A stretch of DNA of 64,000 nt from Lentisalinibacter sediminis. GTDB lineage: Bacteria; Pseudomonadota; Gammaproteobacteria; Steroidobacterales; Woeseiaceae. Where the stretch lies: the NCBI RefSeq assembly GCF_040706615.1, contig NZ_JAPDRF010000005.1, positions 769,492 to 833,491 on the forward strand, given 5' to 3'. A program made the translations under genes and the position numbers. Under the pieces are notes generated by a model. That model did no database searches. It had not been told where the DNA came from and was given only the letters and a program-made list of their open reading frames with translations. Positions within the stretch are counted from its first letter, which is position 1. The number at the start of each line of letters is the position of its first letter. Positions 24,724 through 34,991 of this stretch are shown piece by piece.

Positions 24724-26555
24724 GCTTCCGTTCGCGCCCTGCCCGCTGGTTCGAGGTCCTCACCCCGCGGTCCGAGGCCACGGCCGCGCTGAAGGCACTC
24801 GCGGACACCGGCGCGGTGGAACTGCAGTCCCACAGCACCAGCGCGGAGAGTATTGCGACGCCCGAGCTGCAGGCCGTGCTGGCCGAGTACCGGGAGCTGG
24901 CGCGGGGCTACGGCCGCTACTGGCCCGAGCCGCCGCCCGCCACGCCGAACCTGGACCCCCGGCACGCGGAGGCTTCCATGGCGGTGCTGCGGGGCTGGGC
25001 CGACGATGCGCAGCCACTTATCGCCCGGCTGGAGGAACTTCGCAGGGAGCGCTCGAGGCTGGCCTGTATCGAGCGCCTCCTGAACGAGGCGCCCGAGGCG
25101 CTGCCGAGCCCCGCCGGGCTCGCCGCCGCGGGTCCCACGATCGGCTGCGGGCTGTTCCGCATGCCGGCGGAGACCTGGCCGGAGGGGGTGCCCGCCGGTG
25201 TCATAGTCCAGCGCATCGCACTGGACGACGAAACCTATCTGCTGGCGGTCGGGCCCAGGGGCGAGTACGAATCCCTGGCCAGCGCCCTGACCGGCATGAA
25301 GGCGGAGCCGGTGGCACTCCCGGAGGGGCTCGCCGGCGAGCCGGACGCCGCACTGGCCGACATACGCGAACGCCTGGCCGAACTGGGCCGTGAACACGAG
25401 CGCCTGGGCGAACGGCTCAAGTCGCTGAACGACGAGCACGGCATCGCGCAGATCATCGGTTCCTTCGAACTGCTCGACTGGATGGCCCATCACGTGCCGA
25501 GCTTCCCGAGCAGCGAGAGTTTCGCCTGGATCACCGGCTGGACCAGCGACACCGATGGCGATGGTATCCGCGCCGCGCTGGAGGAGGCCGGCCTCCGTTA
25601 CCTGATGCGCCTCTGCGAGCCGCCGGCGGGCTATCCGATACCCATGCTGCTCAGGAACCCGTCCTGGGCCCGGCCGTTCGAGTTCTTCGCCCGCCAGCTG
25701 GGCACCCCCGGCGGCGAGGAGACCGACCCCAGCATGATCGTGGCCTTCCTCGCGCCGCTGATGTTCGGTTTCATGTTCGGCGACGTCGGCCACGGCGCCG
25801 TGCTGCTGGTCGCCGGTCTCTTCCTGTACCGGAAGATCCCGCAGCTCGGCATCCTCATCCCCGGCGGCATCGCCTCCATGGGTTTCGGCGTGGCCTTCGG
25901 CAGCGTGTTCGCGCGGGAGGACATCATCCCGGCCCTGTGGCTGCACCCGCTGGAGCACCCGCTGACGGTGCTGGGCACGTCGCTCGGCTTCGGCATTCTC
26001 GTGTTGCTGCTGGGTCTGGTGCTGGATGCGGTGCAATGGCGCTGGATGGGGCAGTGGTCCATCTGGTGGCACCGGCGGGTGGGGCTCATGGTGGCCTTCC
26101 TCGCGCTGGTGGCGAGCTTCTTCGACGTGCGCTTCCTGTACCTGGCGGTGGCCGGTTCCCTCTGGTACGTCTTCGGCGAGGCGTTCGTCAGCGCCGGGGA
26201 GCGGACGCCCGCTGCCCTGGGTCAGGCCGCCGGCGAGTTCGTCGAGTCCCTGTTCCAGCTGGGCGTGAATACGGTTTCCTTCGTCCGCGTCGGCGCCTTC
26301 GCGCTGGCCCACGCCGGGCTGGGCGTCGCCGTGGTCGGCATGGCCGATGCCACCGGCAATCTGACCGGGATGCTGATCGTGCTGGCGCTCGGCAACGCCC
26401 TGATCATCGCCCTCGAAGGGCTCATCGTGGGCATCCAGACCACCCGCCTGCTGCTGTTCGAATTCTTCATCCGATTCCTGAAGGCGACCGGCCGTCCGTT
26501 CCGGCCGCTGCCGCCGCCCGAAACCCGCACACCCACCAAAGGGAGTAAAGCATGA
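24720..26555 (+). CDS. V/A-type ATP synthase subunit I (a-subunit)
   Basis: 611 residues. The N-terminal ~320 residues are soluble with coiled-coil stretches ('ALADIRERLAELGREHERLG') and form the stator arm. The C-terminal half has about seven to eight membrane helices, beginning 'FLAPLMFGFMFGDVGHGAVL', the most conserved block of subunit I, and including 'VNTVSFVRVGAFALAHAGLG' and 'ALEGLIVGIQTTRLLLFEFF', where the essential Arg and Glu residues of the ion half-channels lie. It starts with ATGA overlap from the C-like gene and ends with ATGA overlap into subunit K. Confidence 0.92.
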   Translation: MSFRSRPARWFEVLTPRSEATAALKALADTGAVELQSHSTSAESIATPELQAVLAEYRELARGYGRYWPEPPPATPNLDPRHAEASMAVLRGWADDAQPLIARLEELRRERSRLACIERLLNEAPEALPSPAGLAAAGPTIGCGLFRMPAETWPEGVPAGVIVQRIALDDETYLLAVGPRGEYESLASALTGMKAEPVALPEGLAGEPDAALADIRERLAELGREHERLGERLKSLNDEHGIAQIIGSFELLDWMAHHVPSFPSSESFAWITGWTSDTDGDGIRAALEEAGLRYLMRLCEPPAGYPIPMLLRNPSWARPFEFFARQLGTPGGEETDPSMIVAFLAPLMFGFMFGDVGHGAVLLVAGLFLYRKIPQLGILIPGGIASMGFGVAFGSVFAREDIIPALWLHPLEHPLTVLGTSLGFGILVLLLGLVLDAVQWRWMGQWSIWWHRRVGLMVAFLALVASFFDVRFLYLAVAGSLWYVFGEAFVSAGERTPAALGQAAGEFVESLFQLGVNTVSFVRVGAFALAHAGLGVAVVGMADATGNLTGMLIVLALGNALIIALEGLIVGIQTTRLLLFEFFIRFLKATGRPFRPLPPPETRTPTKGSKA

Positions 26556-26908
26556 CCAGTATGAAGATGATCTTCGCAGGACTCATCGGCCTTGCCCTGA
26601 TCACCGTCGGACTCGGCGCGTTCCTGATGATCACCAGCCTGCCGTTGCTGGCAGTCGAGGAAGGCGTCGCCGGCGCCGGCATCGGCGAGGGCGCCCTGCG
26701 CTGGGGCTTCGCCGCGGCAGCCGCGTCCGCAGCCCTGTCCGCTGCCGCGGGCGGCTATGCCGTGGCCAAGGTGGGCAGCGCCGCCGTCGGCGCGCTGGCG
26801 GAGAAGCCGGAGCTGTTCGGCCGCATCATCATCCTGGTCGGTCTGGCCGAGGGTATCGCCATCTACGGGCTCATCGTCGCCATCCTCATCCTGAACCGAC
26901 TCGGCTGA
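26552..26908 (+). CDS. V/A-type ATPase proteolipid subunit K (c-ring)
   Basis: 118 residues. A first hydrophobic segment (about 6-35) precedes the c-ring hairpin, whose first helix is Ala/Gly-rich (52-82, 'AGGYAVAKVGSAAVGALAEK') and whose second helix carries the ion-binding carboxylate Glu100 in 'GLAEGIAIYGL'. Thus there is one carboxylate per hairpin, as in archaeal and Thermus-type rings, with an extra N-terminal helix or uncleaved signal. The residue after the Glu is Gly rather than the Thr/Ser found in several sodium-binding rings, so proton coupling is more likely, but this is inference. Confidence 0.9.
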   Translation: MTSMKMIFAGLIGLALITVGLGAFLMITSLPLLAVEEGVAGAGIGEGALRWGFAAAAASAALSAAAGGYAVAKVGSAAVGALAEKPELFGRIIILVGLAEGIAIYGLIVAILILNRLG

Positions 26909-26909
26909 C

Positions 26910-27203
26910 GTGCTCGGGGCGGTCTTCATCGGCGACGAGGTCACCGGGGCGGGCTACCGGCTGGCGGGCCTGCGTGTCGTGGCCGCGGGCCCCGAAGAGG
27001 CGGGAGAGGCGCTGGCGTCGGCCCGGGAGGATGCCGCGCTGATCCTGATCGGCGCCGGCAGCGCCGGCGGCATCGACGGCGACGAACTCGAGCGCTTGCA
27101 GCGCGAGGGTGCGCCGCCGGTGGTGGTGGTGCCCGACGCGCAGGGCGGCGAGCCGCCCGATCTCGCCGCGGTCATCAACAGGGCATTCGGACTGGAGCAG
27201 TGA
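26910..27203 (+). CDS. V/A-type ATPase subunit F
   Basis: 97 residues starting at a GTG one base after the subunit K stop. The Rossmann-like start 'AVFIGDEVTGAGYRLAGLRV' and 'ALILIGAGSA' match subunit F, the small central-stalk protein that sits beside subunit D in the rotor. No ribosome site other than sequence inside the K gene is visible, fitting coupled translation. The C-terminal helix (AAVINRAFGLEQ) is present, so the gene is intact. Confidence 0.85.
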   Translation: MLGAVFIGDEVTGAGYRLAGLRVVAAGPEEAGEALASAREDAALILIGAGSAGGIDGDELERLQREGAPPVVVVPDAQGGEPPDLAAVINRAFGLEQ

Positions 27204-27210
27204 AGAACCA

Positions 27211-27893
27211 ATGAACGACACAGGCGGCATCGTCGAGAGGCAGGTCGACAGCATGGTCAGGCTGGTGCGGCGCTACGAGGCGGCCGAGATCGAGAAGATC
27301 CTGGATCGCGCCTACGAGACCGCGCTGGAGCGAGTACGCGCTGCACGCCGCGATGCGCGGCAGCGGGTGCACGAGGCAGTCGGGGAGTTGCGCGGCGAGG
27401 TCGACGCCGCCATCACGCGGGTCCGTGCGGGCGACGAGGCGCGGGCACGGCGCTGCGAGCTCGGCAAGGCCCGTCTCGTGCTGGACGCCGGCAGGGAACT
27501 CCTGGCCCGGTCGCTGCAGGCGCGCTGGCAGGAGCCGGCCTCGCGGCAGGCATGGACATCGTCGCTGCTGGAGCAGGCGGCGGCCGTGCTGCCGTCCGGC
27601 ACCTGGGACGTGGAATACGCCGCCGGCTGGCCGGCGGAAGAGCGCGAGACGTTCTCTGCGCGCGCGCACGAGGCAGCCGGCGAGACGCCGCGCCTGAGTG
27701 CCCGGGATGACATCGCCGCGGGTCTGAGGATCGGGATAGCCATCGACGGCGCCGGCGCGAGCCTGGACGGCACCCTCGACGGCCTGATGGGTCGCGGTCC
27801 CGAGCTCGAGGCCCGGCTGCTGGCGGAGTACTACGCCCTGGCTGACGGCCCGGACGGGGGGGACGGGCAGGGCGGACCGGGCGGAGGCGCATC

Positions 27894-27897
<4 letters not shown>
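27211..27897 (+). CDS. V/A-type ATPase subunit E
   Basis: 228 residues. The long charged N-terminal helix (about 1-110, 'IEKILDRAYETALERVRAAR') pairs with the H-like stalk subunit, and the C-terminal domain ('DIAAGLRIGIAIDGAGASLD', then 'GTLDGLMG' and a final helix) attaches the stalk to the A3B3 head. Length and layout match bacterial subunit E. It starts seven bases after subunit F and ends with ATGA overlap into subunit A. A Gly/Asp-rich tail (GPDGGDGQGGPGGG) is unusual but short. Confidence 0.87.
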
Positions 27898-29766
<1,869 letters not shown>

Positions 29767-29777
<11 letters not shown>

Positions 29778-31215
29778 AATCACCCTCACCGGTGCCGCCC
29801 AACGCCTGGAAGGCCCGCTCCTGTTCCTGCAGCGCACGGTCAGCGTGGGGCTGGATGCCGCCGTGGAGGTCATCGGCCATGACGGCACGCTGCGCTACGG
29901 GCGGGTGGCCGCGCTGGGCGACGAGGAGATCGTCGTGGAGATCCTCGGCGCCACCGAGGGTCTGAGCCTCGGCGACACCCGCGTGCGCATCCGCGAGAAG
30001 CCGCTGGAACTCGGTCTCGGGCCGGGCCTGCAGGGGCGCATCCTGGACAGCCTCGGTCGGCCCATCGACGGCGGTCCGCCGATTCCCGCCGAGCGCTACC
30101 TGCCCGTGGACGGTTCGGCCATCAACCCGGTGGCACGGCATCGGCCGCAGGACTTCATCGAGACCGGTGTCACCGCCATAGACCTCATGAACAGCCTCGT
30201 GCGGGGCCAGAAGCTGCCGCTGTTCTCCGGCGGCGGCCTGCCCCACGACCGGCTGGCCATCGACATCGCCAGCCGGGCGCGGCTGCTGGGCGAGGAGGCG
30301 GGCGCGTTCGCCATTGTGTTCGTCGGCATCGGCGTCTCCCACGACACCGCCGAGCGCTTCCGCAAGGCGATGCAGGAAACCGGCGCGCTCGAACATACGG
30401 TCATGTTCCTGAACCGGGCCAGCGAGCCCAGCACCCAGCGGCTGCTCACGCCTCGCTACGCGCTCACCGCGGCGGAATATCTGGCCTTCGTCGAGTCCCG
30501 GCATGTGCTGGTGATCATGACGGACATGACCAACTACTGCGAGGCGCTCAGGGAGGTATCCGCAGGCCATGGCGAGATCCCCAGCCGCAAGGGCTATCCC
30601 GGCTACCTGTACTCGGACCTGGCCACCATCTACGAGCGCGCCGGCTGCCTGCGGGCGCGGGAGGGCACCCTGACGCAATTGCCGATACTGACCATGCCCG
30701 GCGACGATATCACCCACCCCATCCCGGACCTCACCGGCTACATCACCGAGGGCCAGATCGTACTCAGCCGCGAGCTGGATCGCCGCGGCGTATACCCGCC
30801 CATCGACGTGCTCGCCAGCCTGTCCCGGCTGATGGACGACGGCATCGGCAAGGGCGTCACCCACGCCGATCATCCGGCGCTCGCCCACCAGCTCTTCGCC
30901 GCCTATGCGCGCACCGCGAAGATCCGTGTGCTGGCAAGCGTGATGGGTCACGAGGGTCTCACCGACACCGATCGGCAGTATCTCGATTTCGGCGATGCCT
31001 TCGAGCAGAAGCTCATCGCCCAGGAAGGGCCGCGCCGGCTGGACGAGAGCATGAAGGTGGGCTGGGAGATTCTGAAGGGCCTGCCGCGGGCCGAGCTTTC
31101 CCGTCTCAGCGAGGCACAGATCGGCGAGCATCTCGGCGAGGCGGAACAGGCCGGCGACGGTGCCGAAGGCGAGCCGCGCGAAGGCGAGGCCGAGGAGGCC
31201 GACAGCGGTGGCTGA
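29767..31215 (+). CDS. V/A-type ATPase regulatory subunit B
   Basis: 482 residues. The degenerate P-loop 'LPLFSGGGLPHDRLAIDIA' replaces the Walker A motif, as in all non-catalytic B subunits, and 'TDMTNYCEALREVSAGHGEI' and 'GYPGYLYSDLATIYERAG' are family blocks. The length is near standard apart from an acidic tail of about 25 residues (from 'GEAEQAGDGAEG'). It overlaps subunit A at its start and subunit D (GTG at 31208) at its end. Confidence 0.95.
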
Positions 31216-31822
31216 TCCCCGCCGTCAGCAGTCGGCCAGCCGCGGTCAGCTGCAGGAGTTGCGCGACGAGCAGAAGGTCGTCCGCGAGGGCTTCGAGTTC
31301 CTGGAGCAGAAGCGCATGCTGATCGCCGCCGAGATCATGCGCGCTCTACGCCGCCACCAGGCGATCGACGAGGAGTTCTCCGTCGGTCATGCCGATGCCG
31401 TCACGGCGCTCGGCCGTGCTATCGGCTTCCACGGGCTGGGGGGCGTGCAGGTCTATCCGCCGCGCCCTTACGAGGACGGCTCGCTGTCGTTCGACGAGCG
31501 CCGCTTCCTGGACCTGCGCCTGATCGATGCAGCGACGGAAGGCGAATCCGTGGACCGTTCACGGCCTGCGGTGCTGCCCTCCATCGAGGCCGAACTCTGC
31601 GCAGAGGCCTTCCGCGCGCTGATAGACGGCGCGGCGCGCATGGCGGCCATCGCCACCAGCATCGCGCGCCTGCTGGAGGACTATCGCAAGACCGAGCGCC
31701 GCGCCCGGGCGCTGGAGAACGTGATCCTCCCCGAGATCGACGAGACCGTGAAGGACTTCGAGGACCAGCTCGAGGCCATGGATCAGGAGGATGCGATCCG
31801 GGTCAGGATGCGTCGGAGCTAG
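31208..31822 (+). CDS. V/A-type ATPase central-stalk subunit D
   Basis: 204 residues from GTG 31208, which overlaps the subunit B stop; an ATG at 31160 would add 16 Arg/Pro-rich residues that do not fit the family. The two long helices of subunit D are visible: an N-terminal 'QELRDEQKVVREGFEFLEQK' with RMLIAAEIMR and a C-terminal 'YRKTERRARALENVILPEID' with ETVKDFEDQLEAMDQED. It forms the rotor axle. Last gene of the operon; its final 20 bp overlap the convergent regulator gene, with no room for a separate terminator. Confidence 0.9.
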   Translation: MADPRRQQSASRGQLQELRDEQKVVREGFEFLEQKRMLIAAEIMRALRRHQAIDEEFSVGHADAVTALGRAIGFHGLGGVQVYPPRPYEDGSLSFDERRFLDLRLIDAATEGESVDRSRPAVLPSIEAELCAEAFRALIDGAARMAAIATSIARLLEDYRKTERRARALENVILPEIDETVKDFEDQLEAMDQEDAIRVRMRRS

Positions 31823-33749
31823 CGCGCGGACGAGAGGATTCGTCCGACGAGCCATGCCACTGCGCGGACAGGCGCCGGACCGATTCCTGCCAGCGCTCAT
31901 TACCGGGGGCTCCGCGGATGTAGGGAGCGAAGCGCAGGCTCAGCAGCGTCATCATCGCATCCTCGGCTTCCGGTATCGTCTCCGGCTTCTGCGAGGTGAG
32001 ACGCTTCAGCGCCTCCAGGGCACGGAAGGGCGCCTCGGCGTCTCCGAACCAGGCTTCCACGTGAGCGAGTTGCAGGATGGATCGAGCTGAACCCAGTGAC
32101 TCGAGCTGCTGCAGGGCGCTTGCCGACGCCGCGTCCCGGCCGAGTTCCTGCAGCGCGATCGCCTCGACGGCGTAACGATCAGCCGCATAGGCGAACTCCT
32201 CGACCAGGTCCATTGCGGCCTCGTAGCGGTCCTGGTGGAGGTAGGCAAGCGCGATCAGAGATGCCGGATTCATCGCCGGGTTCAATGCGCTGGCCTGCTG
32301 CAGCTCCGCCAGCCCCTCCTCCGCGCGGCCCGCGAGGATGAGCGTGGCTCCGAGGTTGTAATGGTAGGAAGCTGCGAGCGGGTTGACCGCGATCGCCCGT
32401 CGCGACAGCTCGATGGATTCTTCCAGATCGCCGGTCCAGATCCGATAGCCTGCCTCGAATACCAGCACCAGAGGGCTGTTCGGAGCCAGCTCGCGTGCGC
32501 GCTGCATGTGCCTTCTGCCGGCCTCGAGCTGACCCAGCGACCAGAGCAGCTGGCACATCCGCGCATGGGCCTCCGCCAGGTTCGGATCGAGTGAGAGGGC
32601 GCGCTCGAGGGCGTGTCGCTGTGCCCGCAGAGATTCGGCGAGCGAACCGCGGCCTTCGTCGTAAAATCCGGCCATCGCCACGGCGGCCAGTCCGACCCAG
32701 GCCGCCGCCAGCCGTGGCTCGAGCTCCAGAGCCTGCCGGTAGCTGGTCTCGGCGCGTTCGACGTCACCGGCGGCACGCCGGTTCCAGAAGAACTGACCGC
32801 GCAGGTAGTGGCGGTAGGCTTCGGGGTCTGTGTCGGCCGAAACGGTATCGCGTCCGGTCAGCTGCAACTCGAGGGTATCGCCGATCGATGCCGCGATGTC
32901 CTGCTGCACGCGCAGCACGTCGCTCACGGTCGCTTCGTAGGCCCGGGACCAGATCTGGGTGTTCTGTCGGGCGTCGACCAGCTGGGCGGTGATCCGAATC
33001 TCTCCGTTCGCCTCGCGTACGCTGCCCTGCAGGATATAGCGGACGCCGAGCCGCGCGGCGATCGCGGGGATTTCCAGGCTGATATCCCGCAGCGCGAAAG
33101 AGGATGTCCGCGCAATCACCAGCAGGTCCTCGGACTGATTCAGCCGATGCAATACCTCGTCTGCGATGCCGTCGCCGACATACGCGGCGTTGCCCTCGGC
33201 GCTCATATCCTCGAAGGGCAGTACCGCGATGGACTTCTCCAGTGGAATCCGGTCCGTGTAGCCCGACTCGGCTGACTCATCGTTGAAAACCAGTTTCGGC
33301 AGGTAGGCCAGCGCGGTCGCGGCCACCGCAACCAGGCCGAGCGCCAGCAAGACCGGCCGGCGTCTGCGGGCGGTCTCCCGTCCGGGCTCCCGGGTGCTCG
33401 CGGCACGCAGGCTGTCGACCGGCTCTACTTTCGGCAGCAGACGATATCCGTGACCGCGGACCAGCGCGATGTACTGCGGTTTCCGCGCGTCGTCGCCCAG
33501 GGTCTGCCGCAGCAGTTTGATGCGCTGCGTCACCGTCTCCGGGCTGACGATCCGTCCGGACCAGACGCGCTCCGCGATCTCGTCATGGCTGACTACCGCC
33601 GGTGCCCGTTCGGCCAGCAGTAGCAGAAGTCGATACGACAGCCCGGTGAGTTCGAGCACCGTGTCGCCGCGGCGCAGCTCACGGGTGTCCGTATCGAGGA
33701 TCAGGTCCCCGATGCGGCGGTATCTCCGGGTCTCGTCGTTCTCTCCCAT
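31803..33749 (-). CDS. CadC-like membrane regulator: winged helix, TolB-like domain, TPRs
   Basis: 648 residues. Residues 10-105 form an OmpR/CadC-type winged-helix DNA-binding domain ('VTQRIKLLRQTLGDDARKPQ', 'YIALVRGHGYRLLPKV'). An Arg-rich stretch and one membrane helix (about 130-150) follow. The extracytoplasmic part has a TolB/FlgO-like domain ('SIAVLPFEDMSAEGNAAYVG', 'GVRYILQGSVREANGEIRIT') and then TPR repeats to the end. Such one-component regulators read a periplasmic signal and bind DNA directly. The divergent intergenic region upstream contains three TTCAC/T repeats spaced 11 bp apart, a plausible binding site. Confidence 0.88.
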   Translation of the reverse strand: MGENDETRRYRRIGDLILDTDTRELRRGDTVLELTGLSYRLLLLLAERAPAVVSHDEIAERVWSGRIVSPETVTQRIKLLRQTLGDDARKPQYIALVRGHGYRLLPKVEPVDSLRAASTREPGRETARRRRPVLLALGLVAVAATALAYLPKLVFNDESAESGYTDRIPLEKSIAVLPFEDMSAEGNAAYVGDGIADEVLHRLNQSEDLLVIARTSSFALRDISLEIPAIAARLGVRYILQGSVREANGEIRITAQLVDARQNTQIWSRAYEATVSDVLRVQQDIAASIGDTLELQLTGRDTVSADTDPEAYRHYLRGQFFWNRRAAGDVERAETSYRQALELEPRLAAAWVGLAAVAMAGFYDEGRGSLAESLRAQRHALERALSLDPNLAEAHARMCQLLWSLGQLEAGRRHMQRARELAPNSPLVLVFEAGYRIWTGDLEESIELSRRAIAVNPLAASYHYNLGATLILAGRAEEGLAELQQASALNPAMNPASLIALAYLHQDRYEAAMDLVEEFAYAADRYAVEAIALQELGRDAASASALQQLESLGSARSILQLAHVEAWFGDAEAPFRALEALKRLTSQKPETIPEAEDAMMTLLSLRFAPYIRGAPGNERWQESVRRLSAQWHGSSDESSRPRASSDAS

Positions 33750-33814
33750 GCGACTTCTTCGCGGGCCCGGTTGTGCGGCCCTCCAGTGTCGGACGAGCCG
33801 GCGGGAGAATCAAC

Positions 33815-33841
33815 TTCACGCTTTCTTCACATCGCCTTCAT
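33815..33841. promoter_or_regulatory. Triple 11-bp-spaced direct repeat, candidate winged-helix operator
   Basis: TTCAC at 33815, TTCAC at 33826 and TTCAT at 33837, each preceded by C. Exactly one helical turn (11 bp) separates neighbours, as in OmpR/PhoB-class operators. It lies 66 bp upstream of the CadC-like gene start and about 98 bp upstream of the divergent beta-propeller gene. Confidence 0.5.
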
Positions 33842-33938
33842 GCGCCCGGGGACGGGTAGCCCTAACGTCTGAAGCATGCGGCCTGGTGCCAGGGACGGCC
33901 GCCGCAACAAACCGATAACGAGAATGGAGGAGAGAGCG

Positions 33939-34901
33939 ATGCGACGTATCAGACCTTTGACGCTTTGCAGCATGCTGCCCGCGGTGGCCCTTATCCTGAC
34001 AGGAATATCGGTGACCGCCGAGGCCGGCTATCGACACTGGGGACACGCGGGCTGGAGCCCGAGCGAGCCGGCCGTGCGCACTGATGGGTCGCAGGTGCCC
34101 GGCGGCTGTCCCATCGAGTCGCCGGGCGGCCTGTATCTCTATACCGTGAAGGGAACGGGCCAGGGTGAGGGGATCAACGTTCGCGAGATCTGGGTGAATG
34201 CGCGACAGGCGGCCGGGCTGCCCTTCGACCACGAGGACAGCCTGAACGGTGTGAATGCCCTGAACTTCGCCGATTTCTGTCCGACCCCATTACCGGACGG
34301 AGAACTGTTGTTCGTCTCCAACCGCGGCGGCGCCTGCGGGAACAGCGTGGATATTTTCAGTGCGAGAGACAACCCGGCCACCGGCTGGAGCGTGGCGGAA
34401 AGCCTGGGCTGTCATCCGCATGGCCCGAATACGCCCGGAACCGAGCTCGCGCCGTCGCTCATCCGAACCGTGTGGGGGACGTTCCTGTTCTATTCCACGA
34501 ACTGGGATCCTCGCACAGGGGAAATCGGCGATCAGGACATCTACGTCAGCTACCTGCGCGGCGACGGTACGTTCAGTGCCGGAAAGCGGCTGGGTTGGCC
34601 AATCAACACGAAATACGACGATCAGCAGCCGAACGTGAGCCAGGACGGGCGTGAGATCGTGTTCGCCTCGAACCGACCGAGCTACGAAGGTGACGAGTCC
34701 GGCTTCGATATCTTCACCGCGAAGCGGCGCTTCGTGTTCTTCGGATGGCGACGCGTGACCAATCTGAGTGAAACGGTGCCGTTCGACACCGTGGACGCCG
34801 GCGAGACCCGCCCCGCCCTGTCCTGGGACGGCGAGCGGCTCTATTACGGCAGCGGTGGGGTCTGGATCAGCGAACGCGACGACTATCGCAGACCCTTCTA
34901 G
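33939..34901 (+). CDS. Secreted TolB-like/PD40 beta-propeller protein
   Basis: 320 residues from ATG 33939, with a GGAGGAGAG ribosome site that favours it over ATGs at 33876 and 33924. A clear signal peptide (ALILTGISVTAEAG) precedes repeating PD40 units: 'DGELLFVSNRGGACGNSVDI', 'TFLFYSTNWDPRTGEIGDQD', 'DGREIVFASNRPSYEGDESG' and 'DGERLYYGSGGVWISERDD'. These are beta-propeller blades of the WD40-like type found in TolB and in many surface or regulatory proteins; no enzymatic motif is visible. The gene is divergent from the CadC-like regulator, which may control it. A strong terminator follows. Confidence 0.8.
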   Translation: MRRIRPLTLCSMLPAVALILTGISVTAEAGYRHWGHAGWSPSEPAVRTDGSQVPGGCPIESPGGLYLYTVKGTGQGEGINVREIWVNARQAAGLPFDHEDSLNGVNALNFADFCPTPLPDGELLFVSNRGGACGNSVDIFSARDNPATGWSVAESLGCHPHGPNTPGTELAPSLIRTVWGTFLFYSTNWDPRTGEIGDQDIYVSYLRGDGTFSAGKRLGWPINTKYDDQQPNVSQDGREIVFASNRPSYEGDESGFDIFTAKRRFVFFGWRRVTNLSETVPFDTVDAGETRPALSWDGERLYYGSGGVWISERDDYRRPF

Positions 34902-34944
34902 GCCCGCTGAGTAACCGCCTGACCTCCCCAGAACGGCGGCAACC

Positions 34945-34982
34945 GCAGCCCGCGGCGCGTTGCGTCGCGGGCTGCCTTTTCT
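34945..34982 (+). terminator. Rho-independent terminator after the beta-propeller gene
   Basis: A perfect 10-bp stem, GCAGCCCGCG with CGCGGGCTGC, around an 11-base loop, followed by CTTTTCT. It lies 43 bp past the stop at 34901 and just before the end of the convergent amidohydrolase gene. Confidence 0.85.
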
Positions 34983-34991
34983 GTGGACCGC

